A DNA stretch of 64,000 nucleotides from Sphingomonadales bacterium Ga0077557 (GTDB taxonomy: Bacteria; Pseudomonadota; Alphaproteobacteria; Sphingomonadales; Sphingomonadaceae). Under the pieces are notes generated by a model that saw nothing but the letters and a program-made list of their open reading frames with translations, ran no database searches and was not told the origin of the DNA. The stretch lies in contig LNFI01000008.1 of the NCBI GenBank assembly GCA_001464615.1, positions 216,595 to 280,594 on the forward strand. Reading direction: 5' to 3'. A program made the position numbers and the translations under genes. Shown one piece after another: positions 57,034 through 64,000 of this stretch; the stretch's first letter is position 1, and each line of letters opens with the position of its first letter.

Positions 57034-58418
57034 CAGAGGGCGCGATACGGCAGGGTAAAGACAAACCGCGCGCCCTGCCCTGGGGCGCTATCGACTGTCA
57101 CGTCGCCGCCCATCGCCCGCGCCAGACGCCGGGCAATATACAAGCCGAGCCCACTGCCGCCCGGTTCGGTCGCGTCAATGCGCTCAAATTTGTCAAAAAT
57201 GCGCGCCTGATCCTCGATGGCGATGCCCTTGCCCTGATCAGCAACAACGACGGCGGCGAAATCGCCATCACGCTCGGCACGGATCCATACCATGCCATCA
57301 TCGGGCGAATAGCGCACGGCATTGCCGATCAGATTGACCAGCACCTGTAACGCGCGACGGAACTCACCCGTGGCGGGCAGGCTTTCCTGGACGCTTGGGC
57401 GATCGATCCGAACTTTGACGGCGGCAGCGCGCACCCCAAGCAAGCCAGCGGCGCGGCGCGCGACATCGGCCATGTCGATTGGTTCGGCGGCAACCACGAA
57501 ATCGGGGCGTTCAATCGCCTGGAGATCGACCAGATCATCGACCAGCCCCAATAAATGCCGCCCAGCCGTCGCGATATCTGCGGCATAATCGGCATAATCC
57601 TGGCGCAGCGGCCCTTCCGATTGGGCGTTGATGCTGTCAGCGTTGGCAATGATCCGCCCCAGCGGCGCCCGCAACGCCTTGTCTAACCGAGTGCTGAAGG
57701 CTGCGGGCAGGCCAAGTTCTGCTGTCTGCGGCACAATCGGCGCAAGCGGTTGCGCCGTCTCCATCATCTGGGTCGCCCCCGCAAAGCCAGCAAAATTGCC
57801 CTCGATATCAAGGCGCGGGGCGGCAGAAAGCAGTACCGGACGGCCGGTCGCGCGGATTTTAGCTGGCTGCTCGGCGAAACGCTGGCGCATCGCAAGCGCA
57901 CCCAGAATTGGAAAAACACCGCTGGAATCTTCGGCCAAGATGAACAGCCGGGTTAGCGGCTGACCCAGCAGCGGCGGCGCATCAAAGCCATGCCGCACGC
58001 CCGCGTCTGCCGACAGAAACGTCAGCCGCAACGCCGAATCCGTTTCCCATAGCCAGTTGGCGGCGCTGCGAACAAAGTCGCGCTCCCGCACACCATTTTC
58101 TGTGGTCGGCTGCCAGGGCTGACGCAGTTTCCATCCCGTGATCGCCAATCGGACGCCGTCATCGCCGACGGGTTCGGCGCGTACCCACATATCGACATCG
58201 TCGTCACCATCGGCAGCAACAATACCGCGCGACACCAAAATCCGCAGCCGCTGCACCAGTCGAACCAGTGTCGCCAGCTGCGGCACGGCAAGCGGGGCTC
58301 CAATCTCACCGCCCGCCCGAGCGTTGAGCTCGTTCAACCGGGCATCGGCCTCGATCAGGCGCCCGGCGGCGTTGACCAGGCCGTACACCGGCGGCAGGCC
58401 AGGATCGATCACATTCAT
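57033..58418 (-). CDS. Degenerate sensor histidine kinase-like protein (no phospho-accepting His)
   Basis: A 461-residue cytoplasmic protein. An N-terminal PAS-like region (about 10-225) precedes a dimerisation helix where the HisKA motif should read SHELRTPL but reads DKALRAPL: the His is Lys247 and the Glu is Ala. The C-terminal ATPase domain looks intact: N-box NLIGNAVRYSPDDG, G1 VVADQGKGIAI, F-box IFDKFERID and G2 GGSGLGLYIARRL. It could therefore bind ATP without autophosphorylating, and might act as a scaffold or an ATP-switched regulator. It overlaps the DUF2336 gene by 4 nt and ends a four-gene operon. Confidence 0.85.
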   Translation of the reverse strand: MNVIDPGLPPVYGLVNAAGRLIEADARLNELNARAGGEIGAPLAVPQLATLVRLVQRLRILVSRGIVAADGDDDVDMWVRAEPVGDDGVRLAITGWKLRQPWQPTTENGVRERDFVRSAANWLWETDSALRLTFLSADAGVRHGFDAPPLLGQPLTRLFILAEDSSGVFPILGALAMRQRFAEQPAKIRATGRPVLLSAAPRLDIEGNFAGFAGATQMMETAQPLAPIVPQTAELGLPAAFSTRLDKALRAPLGRIIANADSINAQSEGPLRQDYADYAADIATAGRHLLGLVDDLVDLQAIERPDFVVAAEPIDMADVARRAAGLLGVRAAAVKVRIDRPSVQESLPATGEFRRALQVLVNLIGNAVRYSPDDGMVWIRAERDGDFAAVVVADQGKGIAIEDQARIFDKFERIDATEPGGSGLGLYIARRLARAMGGDVTVDSAPGQGARFVFTLPYRAL

Positions 58419-59521
58419 GCCCGTTGCGCCTTGATCAACGCCATCAGCGCCTGGCGGAAATCGGGATGCAGGCTCAGGGTCGACAGTGCTTGCCGCGCGT
58501 CATCGGGGCTTACCGCCATAATCGCGTCAATCTGGTCAGCGAACGCTTCCACATCGCGGCACGGATCCGCTTCACACAGGGCAAGCCCAATGGCAGCGAT
58601 CGCCGCACGATCGAGCGCTGCCGCTCGCAGCGCCAGCCAGAGCCGGTCGGCAATAGGATCGAGCACGATGTCACGTGTAACATCATAGCTGAAATCCAGT
58701 GCCTGCGCGAGCAATGCAACGAAAAGCGCCACACGCCGGTCGCCAAGGGACTCGACAAGTAAATCAGGCAATTCATGGGGTTGAGCGCCAATTGCAGCGG
58801 CCAGCCGCACGGCCGCTGCCTCCAGCCGATCCCCTTCATCATGCGCGGCCAGGCTGCGCAGGGCGGCCTCGGTCAAGGCGCGGTCGAGCGCTGCCGAGGG
58901 CGGTGATAGGACCAGGCTGCGCAACGCCGCCGCCGTCCACCACACCAGGCGATGATGCAATTCGGCCGGTAAATCGCTGCGGGGTGCGCCACCCGTGTCG
59001 ATCGCAGCCCGCCGCCGCGCATCCGCCGCCAGCAAGCCGGTCGCTGCGGTTGCCACAACGCCATCTGGACTGCCGACCAGCCGCGCCACCAAACTCGGTC
59101 GGTCCGGATCATCCGGTGCGGCCGGGAACAAGGCCTCGCCCAAAACTTCCTGGCGTACCCGCGCCAGCAGCTCACGCATTAACTCGCCATCCTGCAGCAG
59201 ACCCGCCTGGCGAAGCGCCGCCTGCACCATCAGCGGATCGTTCACCAGCCGCTCGGCCAGCTCTGGTTCCCCACGGCCGATCAGCAACCGGGCGGCATAT
59301 TGGCGCAATTCGCCCTCGATCGCGCTGGTCAGTCTGGCGATTGCTTCGGCCAATCCACCGCGCACACGGTCATCAAGCCGTGCCGTTTCTGCGACAAAAA
59401 AGTCATCGATCGCGGCCATGACCCGTCGATCCGCACACACATCATCAGCCGCGCCGCGGGCAAGCAGCTGGCTGGCACCATAAGCAGTGCCATCGTTCAC
59501 GTGCGATGGGTCGATCGACAT
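58415..59521 (-). CDS. DUF2336 domain-containing protein
   Basis: A 368-residue soluble protein built of Ala/Leu-rich helices in a HEAT-like repeat pattern, matching DUF2336 of alphaproteobacteria (SAIEGELRQYAARLLIGRGE; LVNDPLMVQAALRQAGL; LLVESLGDRRVALFVALLAQ). DUF2336 proteins often lie next to two-component genes and probably form protein-interaction platforms. It is translationally coupled to the kinase-like gene (ATGA) and follows the NTP-transferase/membrane fusion by 35 nt. No catalytic site is visible. Confidence 0.82.
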   Translation of the reverse strand: MSIDPSHVNDGTAYGASQLLARGAADDVCADRRVMAAIDDFFVAETARLDDRVRGGLAEAIARLTSAIEGELRQYAARLLIGRGEPELAERLVNDPLMVQAALRQAGLLQDGELMRELLARVRQEVLGEALFPAAPDDPDRPSLVARLVGSPDGVVATAATGLLAADARRRAAIDTGGAPRSDLPAELHHRLVWWTAAALRSLVLSPPSAALDRALTEAALRSLAAHDEGDRLEAAAVRLAAAIGAQPHELPDLLVESLGDRRVALFVALLAQALDFSYDVTRDIVLDPIADRLWLALRAAALDRAAIAAIGLALCEADPCRDVEAFADQIDAIMAVSPDDARQALSTLSLHPDFRQALMALIKAQRA

Positions 59522-59556
59522 GGTCCCAGACGTAAGGATACAGCGTTAAATTCAAG

Positions 59557-60738
59557 CTAAGGCTTTTCTCGCAACCGCTCAATAACGGCGGCAAGTGACA
59601 CGGCTGCGTAACTCGCGCCGGCCCAGAGTCCGAGCAAAGGATAGCCCATCCCGACAAAGGGCAGCAGAATCAATGGATAGGCAGCCGGACTGCCCCACCA
59701 CCGCTGTCGCTGGCGATCATTGGTGCTGCGTTCGAGCAGTGCCGCAAGAACCACAAAAGCCACCGCAATCGTCAGGCCAGTGCCAGTTCCCTCCGCACGG
59801 CTGATCGACTGGCCGAGCAACAGCACTGCCGCCGCCGATCCTCCGGCAATGACGCCCCGCTGGACAAGCGCTTCGCTTTCCGCATCGCGCATCCACGACA
59901 ACACGGCACCCGTTGCCAATCCGGCAATCGATGCCGTCACCAGCGGCAGGCCAATAATCGGCAAGCCCCAGGCCATCAGCCCAAGCCCCAGCGCCATCAC
60001 GCCCGCCGAACAGCCACCGACCACCAGCCCCGGCACCGCTCGTCCGATCAGCCACGGAAGGGCCAGCCGGGCCATCGGCGCGATCACGAAGCGATCCACC
60101 CAGGATATGCGGTTGGACACAAAGGCGCTGACGACTTCCTCATTGCGCGCGCGCAGGCGGGCAGAATCGCGTTCGATGCCATGGCCGTCCCGTGCCGCGC
60201 CGCCGGGCAGCAGCAGATGATCGGCCCCTGCCTGCGCGGCGACCCGCAACAGCGTTGATTCGAAATCATAATCCTTGGGCAAGGCCGCGACATCAGTGAT
60301 CCGTTGCGCTTCGACCCGTGCAAGCCCCGCCCAGATTGCATCGGCGCCGACGCGCTCCAATCCCGGCAGCGCATCAGCATCTGCGGTCACCAGCAGGGTA
60401 TCGCTACCCTCGCTGCTCAACAGGGAGATTACGCTATCGGTGGTGACGAGCCCATCGGCGATCACTAATATTCGGGCGAGCGGGTGCAGCTTTTCCTCGG
60501 CCTCACGGGCGGTGCGCACGATATCCACACCAATCCCACGCCGCTTCATCCGATTGACGGCACCCACCAATTCGGGGGTCAACCGGGTGACCACGATGAT
60601 CAATTGCCCCGCCCCCGCTGTCACCAGCAATCGGGCCTGGAACTCGATCAGCGTCCCGCCGCCGAACGGCAGCGTTGCGGCGAGCATGTCTGGACGATCA
60701 TGAGCGTCGTCGGTTGCGAATATCAGCCCTGCAAGCAT
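59557..60738 (-). CDS. Nucleotidyltransferase-like / membrane-domain fusion protein
   Basis: A 393-residue protein in two parts. Residues about 1-190 look like a Rossmann-type MobA-like nucleotidyltransferase (TLIEFQARLLVTAGAGQLII, then an ADGLVTTDSV segment). Residues about 215-393 hold five or six membrane helices arranged like CDP-alcohol phosphatidyltransferases (SNRISWVDRFVIAPMARLAL). However, the catalytic DGxxAR...GxxxDxxxD motif of that family is absent. The order resembles the fused inositol-phosphate cytidylyltransferase/DIPP synthase, in a decayed or repurposed form. It lies in the operon of the HPt-like, DUF2336 and kinase-like genes. Function unknown. Confidence 0.7.
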   Translation of the reverse strand: MLAGLIFATDDAHDRPDMLAATLPFGGGTLIEFQARLLVTAGAGQLIIVVTRLTPELVGAVNRMKRRGIGVDIVRTAREAEEKLHPLARILVIADGLVTTDSVISLLSSEGSDTLLVTADADALPGLERVGADAIWAGLARVEAQRITDVAALPKDYDFESTLLRVAAQAGADHLLLPGGAARDGHGIERDSARLRARNEEVVSAFVSNRISWVDRFVIAPMARLALPWLIGRAVPGLVVGGCSAGVMALGLGLMAWGLPIIGLPLVTASIAGLATGAVLSWMRDAESEALVQRGVIAGGSAAAVLLLGQSISRAEGTGTGLTIAVAFVVLAALLERSTNDRQRQRWWGSPAAYPLILLPFVGMGYPLLGLWAGASYAAVSLAAVIERLREKP

Positions 60739-60805
60739 GGCAGGCGCTTACGGCCTCAATCGCTGCTTGGCAAAGGGGCGTGACGTTCGCCCCCAAACGA
60801 AAGAT

Positions 60806-61099
60806 TTAAGTCCGTTCGACCGCGCGACGGACGCGCTGGAGCATCTGCGGCGCATGCGGCAGGCTTTCACTTGCCTCTGTCGCGATCGCCAGCAGGCGAA
60901 CGGCCCCGAAACTGGCGGCGAGCCCCTTCAGCCGGAGCGCCGCATCGCGCCATTCACTGGGCGCAACGGCAATCTCCATCGCCTTCACTGCGCGATGGGC
61001 GCTATCGATAAAGGCTTCACGCAATTCGGCGATCAGAGCGGGCTCATCGCCCACTGCTGCCGCCAACGTCGCATCAATTGCACCGGGATCATATGCCAT
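60806..61099 (-). CDS. HPt-like protein lacking the phospho-histidine
   Basis: A 97-residue four-helix protein matching the HPt fold, with the motif region ALRLKGLAASFGAVRLL. In active HPt domains this reads AHxLKGxxxxxGA; here the phospho-accepting His position is Leu55. The LKG, the Gly/Ala turn and the overall helix spacing are kept, so the fold should be intact but phosphotransfer impossible at the usual site. It is the first gene of the minus-strand operon that ends with the His-less kinase-like gene, and it is divergent from the coiled-coil gene. Confidence 0.75.
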   Translation of the reverse strand: MAYDPGAIDATLAAAVGDEPALIAELREAFIDSAHRAVKAMEIAVAPSEWRDAALRLKGLAASFGAVRLLAIATEASESLPHAPQMLQRVRRAVERT

Positions 61100-61181
61100 T
61101 GGGCAAATTTACAACTCGACCCGTTAACACAAGGTTATGCTATTCGCTTTGTTCCGCCAGAAATCGTGGTAAACCTGCCGC

Positions 61182-63491
61182 ATGAGCAGAAGTTCGCGGA
61201 TCATCGACCTCATGCCGAACGTGGCGGAAACTGCGACGGTCGATGAGCTGTTGCTATCAGCCCCCCAAGCGGAAACCCAACCCGAAATAACGCTTCTGGA
61301 TGAAGATCTTGTGCCCTCGCCGCCGAAGCGCAGCGCCTGGGCAATGGTCATCCCAGCTTTCGCCTTGATTGCAAGCGTGGCGTGGTTTGGCGGCATGATC
61401 TGGCTCAGCTGGTCGCGGCTGGAAATTGGCATTGGCCCGCTTGAGCTTGTGCAATTCGTCGCTGCGCTGTGCATGCCTCCGGCATTGATCGGCATTTTAT
61501 GGTTGCTGGCGATGCGATCCAGCAGTGCCGAGGCGCAGCGTTTCGGCGCGACCGCCCGGCAAATGCGCGCCGAAGCGGCAGCACTCGAACGCACGCTCGC
61601 GATCGTCTCCCGCCAGCTTGATGCCAACCGCCATACGCTGGCGAAACAAACCAACGAGTTGATGATCATCGGCGACGGGGCAAGCGAACGCCTGGTCGCG
61701 ATCAGCAATGGTATGGGCCACGAAATCGCCACCGCTGACGATCAGGCGCGGCGCTTGGCCGACGCGATCAGTACGGCGCAGAACAACCTTTCTACCTTGC
61801 TGGCTGCCTTGCCCAAAGCGCATGGCGAAACAGCCAGCCTGACGAAGACGCTGGAAGCGACCGCGCAGATCGCCAGCGATCACGCCGCCGCGCTGGACGG
61901 CCAGATGGTTGCGCTGGCTGAACGCGGCCGTGAAGCCAATGCGGTTGCCGGCATGGCTGCTCAAAAACTCGCGTCCCATATCGCCCGGATGGAAACAACC
62001 AGCGAAACAGCGGGCGCACGGCTTGAAACCGTTACTGCCGAAATGTCCGGTGCAATCGATGGCCTGGTTGATCGCACCACCAGAGCAATTGACGAAGCGC
62101 GCCAAACCATCGCCGCACAGGGCGAAGAAATGATGGCCGTCGTTGCAACCAATCAGGCTGCATTGGACCGCACTGGTCGCGAATCCGTTGAAACGCTCGG
62201 CAACCGGATCGCTGATATCGAAACAGTGATTGATCGCATTACTGCTCGGCTCGACGAGCAACGTACCGTCAGCGAGGCGATGGTCCGCACTGTCGAGGCT
62301 GACTTTACGGCGGTCGAAACCAAGGTCGCCGCGTTCCACAGCCAGGGTATTGATCGCACGCAAACCCTGGCCGCATCAATCAGTGCATTGGGCGGGTCCG
62401 CCGATGCGATGACGGAGGCGCTCAAGACCGGCGACTCAATGGCCAAAACAGTTATTGGCACAACGGAAGAACTGCTTGTCGCGTTGGATGCCGCTGCGCG
62501 CGAAATTGACGAGACCTTGCCAGAGGCGCTCGCCCGGCTTGAGGCAAAGATCTCCACCAGCCGCGGCGTGGTTGCCAGCGCCAAGCCCGAATTGCTCGCG
62601 CTTGTTACTGCTGCAGAGAGCACGCATGACGCCATCGAGGCGATTGCCCAGGTCATCCAGACTCAGCGCCTCACGCTCGATCAACTGTCTGCTCTGCTGA
62701 TCCAAACGCTGGAGGATGGCCGCGACAAGGCCAGTGCGATTGGCGGAACGCTCGACGAGGCAATCAGCCGCACTCATGATTTTGCGGAACAGGCCGCGCC
62801 CCGATTGGTCGAAGCGCTGATGCGGGTCCGCGACACTGCCGCCACCGCCGCTGACCGCGCGCGCGAAACATTGGCCACGGTCATCCCAGAGGCGGCGCGG
62901 TCGCTGGAACTGGCGAGTGCTCAGGCAATGCAGCGCGCGGTGGGGAATGCGGTGGAAAGCCAGGTCCACGCCATCGCCGCTGCCGCCGACAATGCAGTGG
63001 AAGCCGCTGCGCGCGCCTCTGATCGGTTGACGCAGCAGATGCTGACAATCGCGGAGACAACATCGCTTGTCGAGAACCGCATCGAAGATGCCCGCGCAGA
63101 ACGTGAAAAGGCCGACAGTGATAGCTTCGCTCGGCGCGCCTCACTGCTCATCGAAGCGCTTAACTCCGGCGCGATCGACATTGCCAAAAGCTTTTCGTCG
63201 GAAGTGTCGGATAGCGCCTGGGCGGCGTATTTGAAGGGCGATCGGGGCGTTTTCACGCGCCGCGCTGTCCGCCTGCTCGATGCCGGCGAAGCGCGCGATG
63301 TTGCCCGCCTCTACGACGGCGACGGCGCATTCCGCGAACAGGTCAATCGCTATATCCATGATTTCGAAGCGATGCTGCGGACGATTCTTGCCCAGCGCGA
63401 TGGCGCCCCGATGAGCGTGACCCTGCTATCGTCAGACATGGGCAAACTCTATGTCGCGCTTGCCCAGGCCATTGAGCGGTTGCGTACCTAA
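61182..63491 (+). CDS. Membrane-anchored long coiled-coil protein
   Basis: A 769-residue protein with two N-terminal membrane helices (about 52-76 and 88-110), then a coiled coil of about 530 residues rich in Ala, Glu, Gln and Arg. A conserved C-terminal module follows (SFARRASLLIEALNSGAID, WAAYLKGDRGVFTRRAVRLL, and SSDMGKLYVALAQAIERLR). Sphingomonad genomes carry this C-terminal module widely. The layout is like polar or cell-cycle scaffold proteins such as Caulobacter TipN, though no sequence link is evident. It is divergent from the HPt-like operon, 82 nt away. Function unknown. Confidence 0.8.
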   Translation: MSRSSRIIDLMPNVAETATVDELLLSAPQAETQPEITLLDEDLVPSPPKRSAWAMVIPAFALIASVAWFGGMIWLSWSRLEIGIGPLELVQFVAALCMPPALIGILWLLAMRSSSAEAQRFGATARQMRAEAAALERTLAIVSRQLDANRHTLAKQTNELMIIGDGASERLVAISNGMGHEIATADDQARRLADAISTAQNNLSTLLAALPKAHGETASLTKTLEATAQIASDHAAALDGQMVALAERGREANAVAGMAAQKLASHIARMETTSETAGARLETVTAEMSGAIDGLVDRTTRAIDEARQTIAAQGEEMMAVVATNQAALDRTGRESVETLGNRIADIETVIDRITARLDEQRTVSEAMVRTVEADFTAVETKVAAFHSQGIDRTQTLAASISALGGSADAMTEALKTGDSMAKTVIGTTEELLVALDAAAREIDETLPEALARLEAKISTSRGVVASAKPELLALVTAAESTHDAIEAIAQVIQTQRLTLDQLSALLIQTLEDGRDKASAIGGTLDEAISRTHDFAEQAAPRLVEALMRVRDTAATAADRARETLATVIPEAARSLELASAQAMQRAVGNAVESQVHAIAAAADNAVEAAARASDRLTQQMLTIAETTSLVENRIEDARAEREKADSDSFARRASLLIEALNSGAIDIAKSFSSEVSDSAWAAYLKGDRGVFTRRAVRLLDAGEARDVARLYDGDGAFREQVNRYIHDFEAMLRTILAQRDGAPMSVTLLSSDMGKLYVALAQAIERLRT

Positions 63492-63900
63492 CGCTTTCGG
63501 GACGCCACGCAGGAGCCCCTGCACAATCAGTCCCCCAGCGACTCGCCCTGCTTCCGTGGCAACGGGTCACATTGCAGCCATCAATTGACGGGCTGATGCT
63601 CGGCGGCTGGCGCGACGCTGCCCAGTCAATTTCACGGGGCAGATGCTGGACCAACGTTCGGTGACAAGCAAAAGAAAGTGCCATTCCGTCGCCATGCAAA
63701 ACAAGGCAGTGGCATGAGCGCAAATCGGCCGGCATCGACAAGTCATCGCCGTTCAGTCCCCGATTTCAGCCGGTCCAGCCGATACGGACTAATTGTGGCG
63801 ACACCTATTGGTGATGCCATCGCGGGCACCGGCCATCAACAATCCCGCTTCAGGAATCGCATTTCACTCCGCTTTGGTTGAGATTACGGATCAAATATGC
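63492..63900. other. Noncoding tail without a recognisable gene
   Basis: About 400 bases between the coiled-coil gene and the probable IS end. Open frames on both strands are short, lack ribosome-binding sites and show no family resemblance. I see no RNA gene here. The junction with the IS-like end is near 63900. Confidence 0.5.
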
Positions 63901-64000
63901 GTTAGAGTCTGTCCTGATGAGACTGAATCGATAGGGGATTCCCAAGCGGGATTGATTGTGATTCAAGCTGCTGGCTGGGCAGGAGGCCAGCAGCGATGGC
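63901..64000 (+). mobile_element. Probable left end of an insertion sequence with a transposase start
   Basis: The last hundred bases contain short repeated GATT/GGGATT words, then a perfect 9-bp hairpin, GCTGCTGGC (63967-63975) with GCCAGCAGC (63986-63994). Its loop holds the AGGAGG ribosome-binding site for an ATG at 63996, of which only the first codon and a half are in the window. Such end-proximal hairpins hiding the ribosome-binding site are typical of IS elements, which limit transposase translation this way. The terminal inverted repeat cannot be confirmed without the other end. Confidence 0.35.

Noticed and set aside
63343..63741. A 132-codon minus-strand frame across the end of the coiled-coil gene
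   Set aside because: Half of it is antisense to the conserved C-terminal module, and the rest has no recognisable motif.

Overview
This window is chromosomal DNA of an alphaproteobacterium, most likely a Sphingomonadaceae member (Sphingomonas or a close genus). The evidence is the high GC content, the dense gene packing with many 4-nt ATGA/GTGA overlaps, the alphaproteobacterial LexA box (GTTC-N7-GTTC) in front of lexA, an EcfG-type promoter (GGAAC-N16-CGTT), and familiar blocks such as greA-carB/carA, yqeY-dnaG-rpoD, ppiD-trpE, trpGDC-moaC, moeA-lexA-comEC and gltX-gltA. The assignment rests on family recognition by eye, not on a database search.

Layout. 1-1200: small envelope/stress proteins (holin-like end, DUF3618, YqjD-like, DUF4170). 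1200-8420: rhomboid protease, greA, carB, an inserted FitA/VapC-type toxin-antitoxin pair on the opposite strand, a small hypothetical and carA. carA carries an inverted REP-like pair inside its reading frame. 8550-12910: yqeY-dnaG-rpoD macromolecular synthesis operon. 12900-25640: mixed region with a secreted unknown, a PAS-type protein, a MoxR ATPase, GFA and DUF817 proteins, an HTH/DUF2975 pair divergent from an ABC exporter, a Tat-exported family-1 glycosidase, a CHAP protein, a soluble MCP, and a CoxE-like VWA protein that is the probable partner of MoxR. 25640-33600: an FNR-box-preceded 40-residue membrane peptide, a NamZ-type muramidase with a DOMON-like protein, DUF1761, rimO, a di-haem cytochrome/vWD fusion behind an AT-rich leader, and a variant Nramp transporter. 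33600-42900: MarR and a membrane protein, ceramidase, serine hydrolase, leucyl aminopeptidase, MlaA, an EcfG-driven 48-residue membrane peptide, tpiA and ppiD. 42880-57000: tryptophan, molybdopterin, SOS, competence, gltX and gltA, with an NDH-2 gene sitting between moaC and moeA. 57000-61100: a four-gene minus-strand operon (HPt-like, NTP-transferase/membrane fusion, DUF2336, histidine-kinase-like). Both phosphorelay proteins lack their phospho-accepting histidine. 61180-63490: a divergent membrane-anchored coiled-coil protein. The last ~100 bases look like the left end of an insertion sequence.

How the genes work together. carA/carB make carbamoyl phosphate for pyrimidines and arginine. yqeY-dnaG-rpoD tie tRNA-amidotransferase-like, primase and housekeeping sigma functions together. 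trpE, trpG, trpD and trpC cover chorismate to indole-glycerol phosphate. moaC and moeA belong to molybdenum cofactor synthesis. lexA controls SOS genes. Envelope functions (MlaA, NamZ, CHAP, rhomboid, ceramidase, serine hydrolase) recur. The most unusual loci are the degenerate phosphorelay operon, the cytochrome/vWD fusion, the FNR-box small protein, the REP pair inside carA, and the toxin-antitoxin module whose 9-nt iterons overlap the carB start codon. No tRNA, rRNA or CRISPR array was seen.
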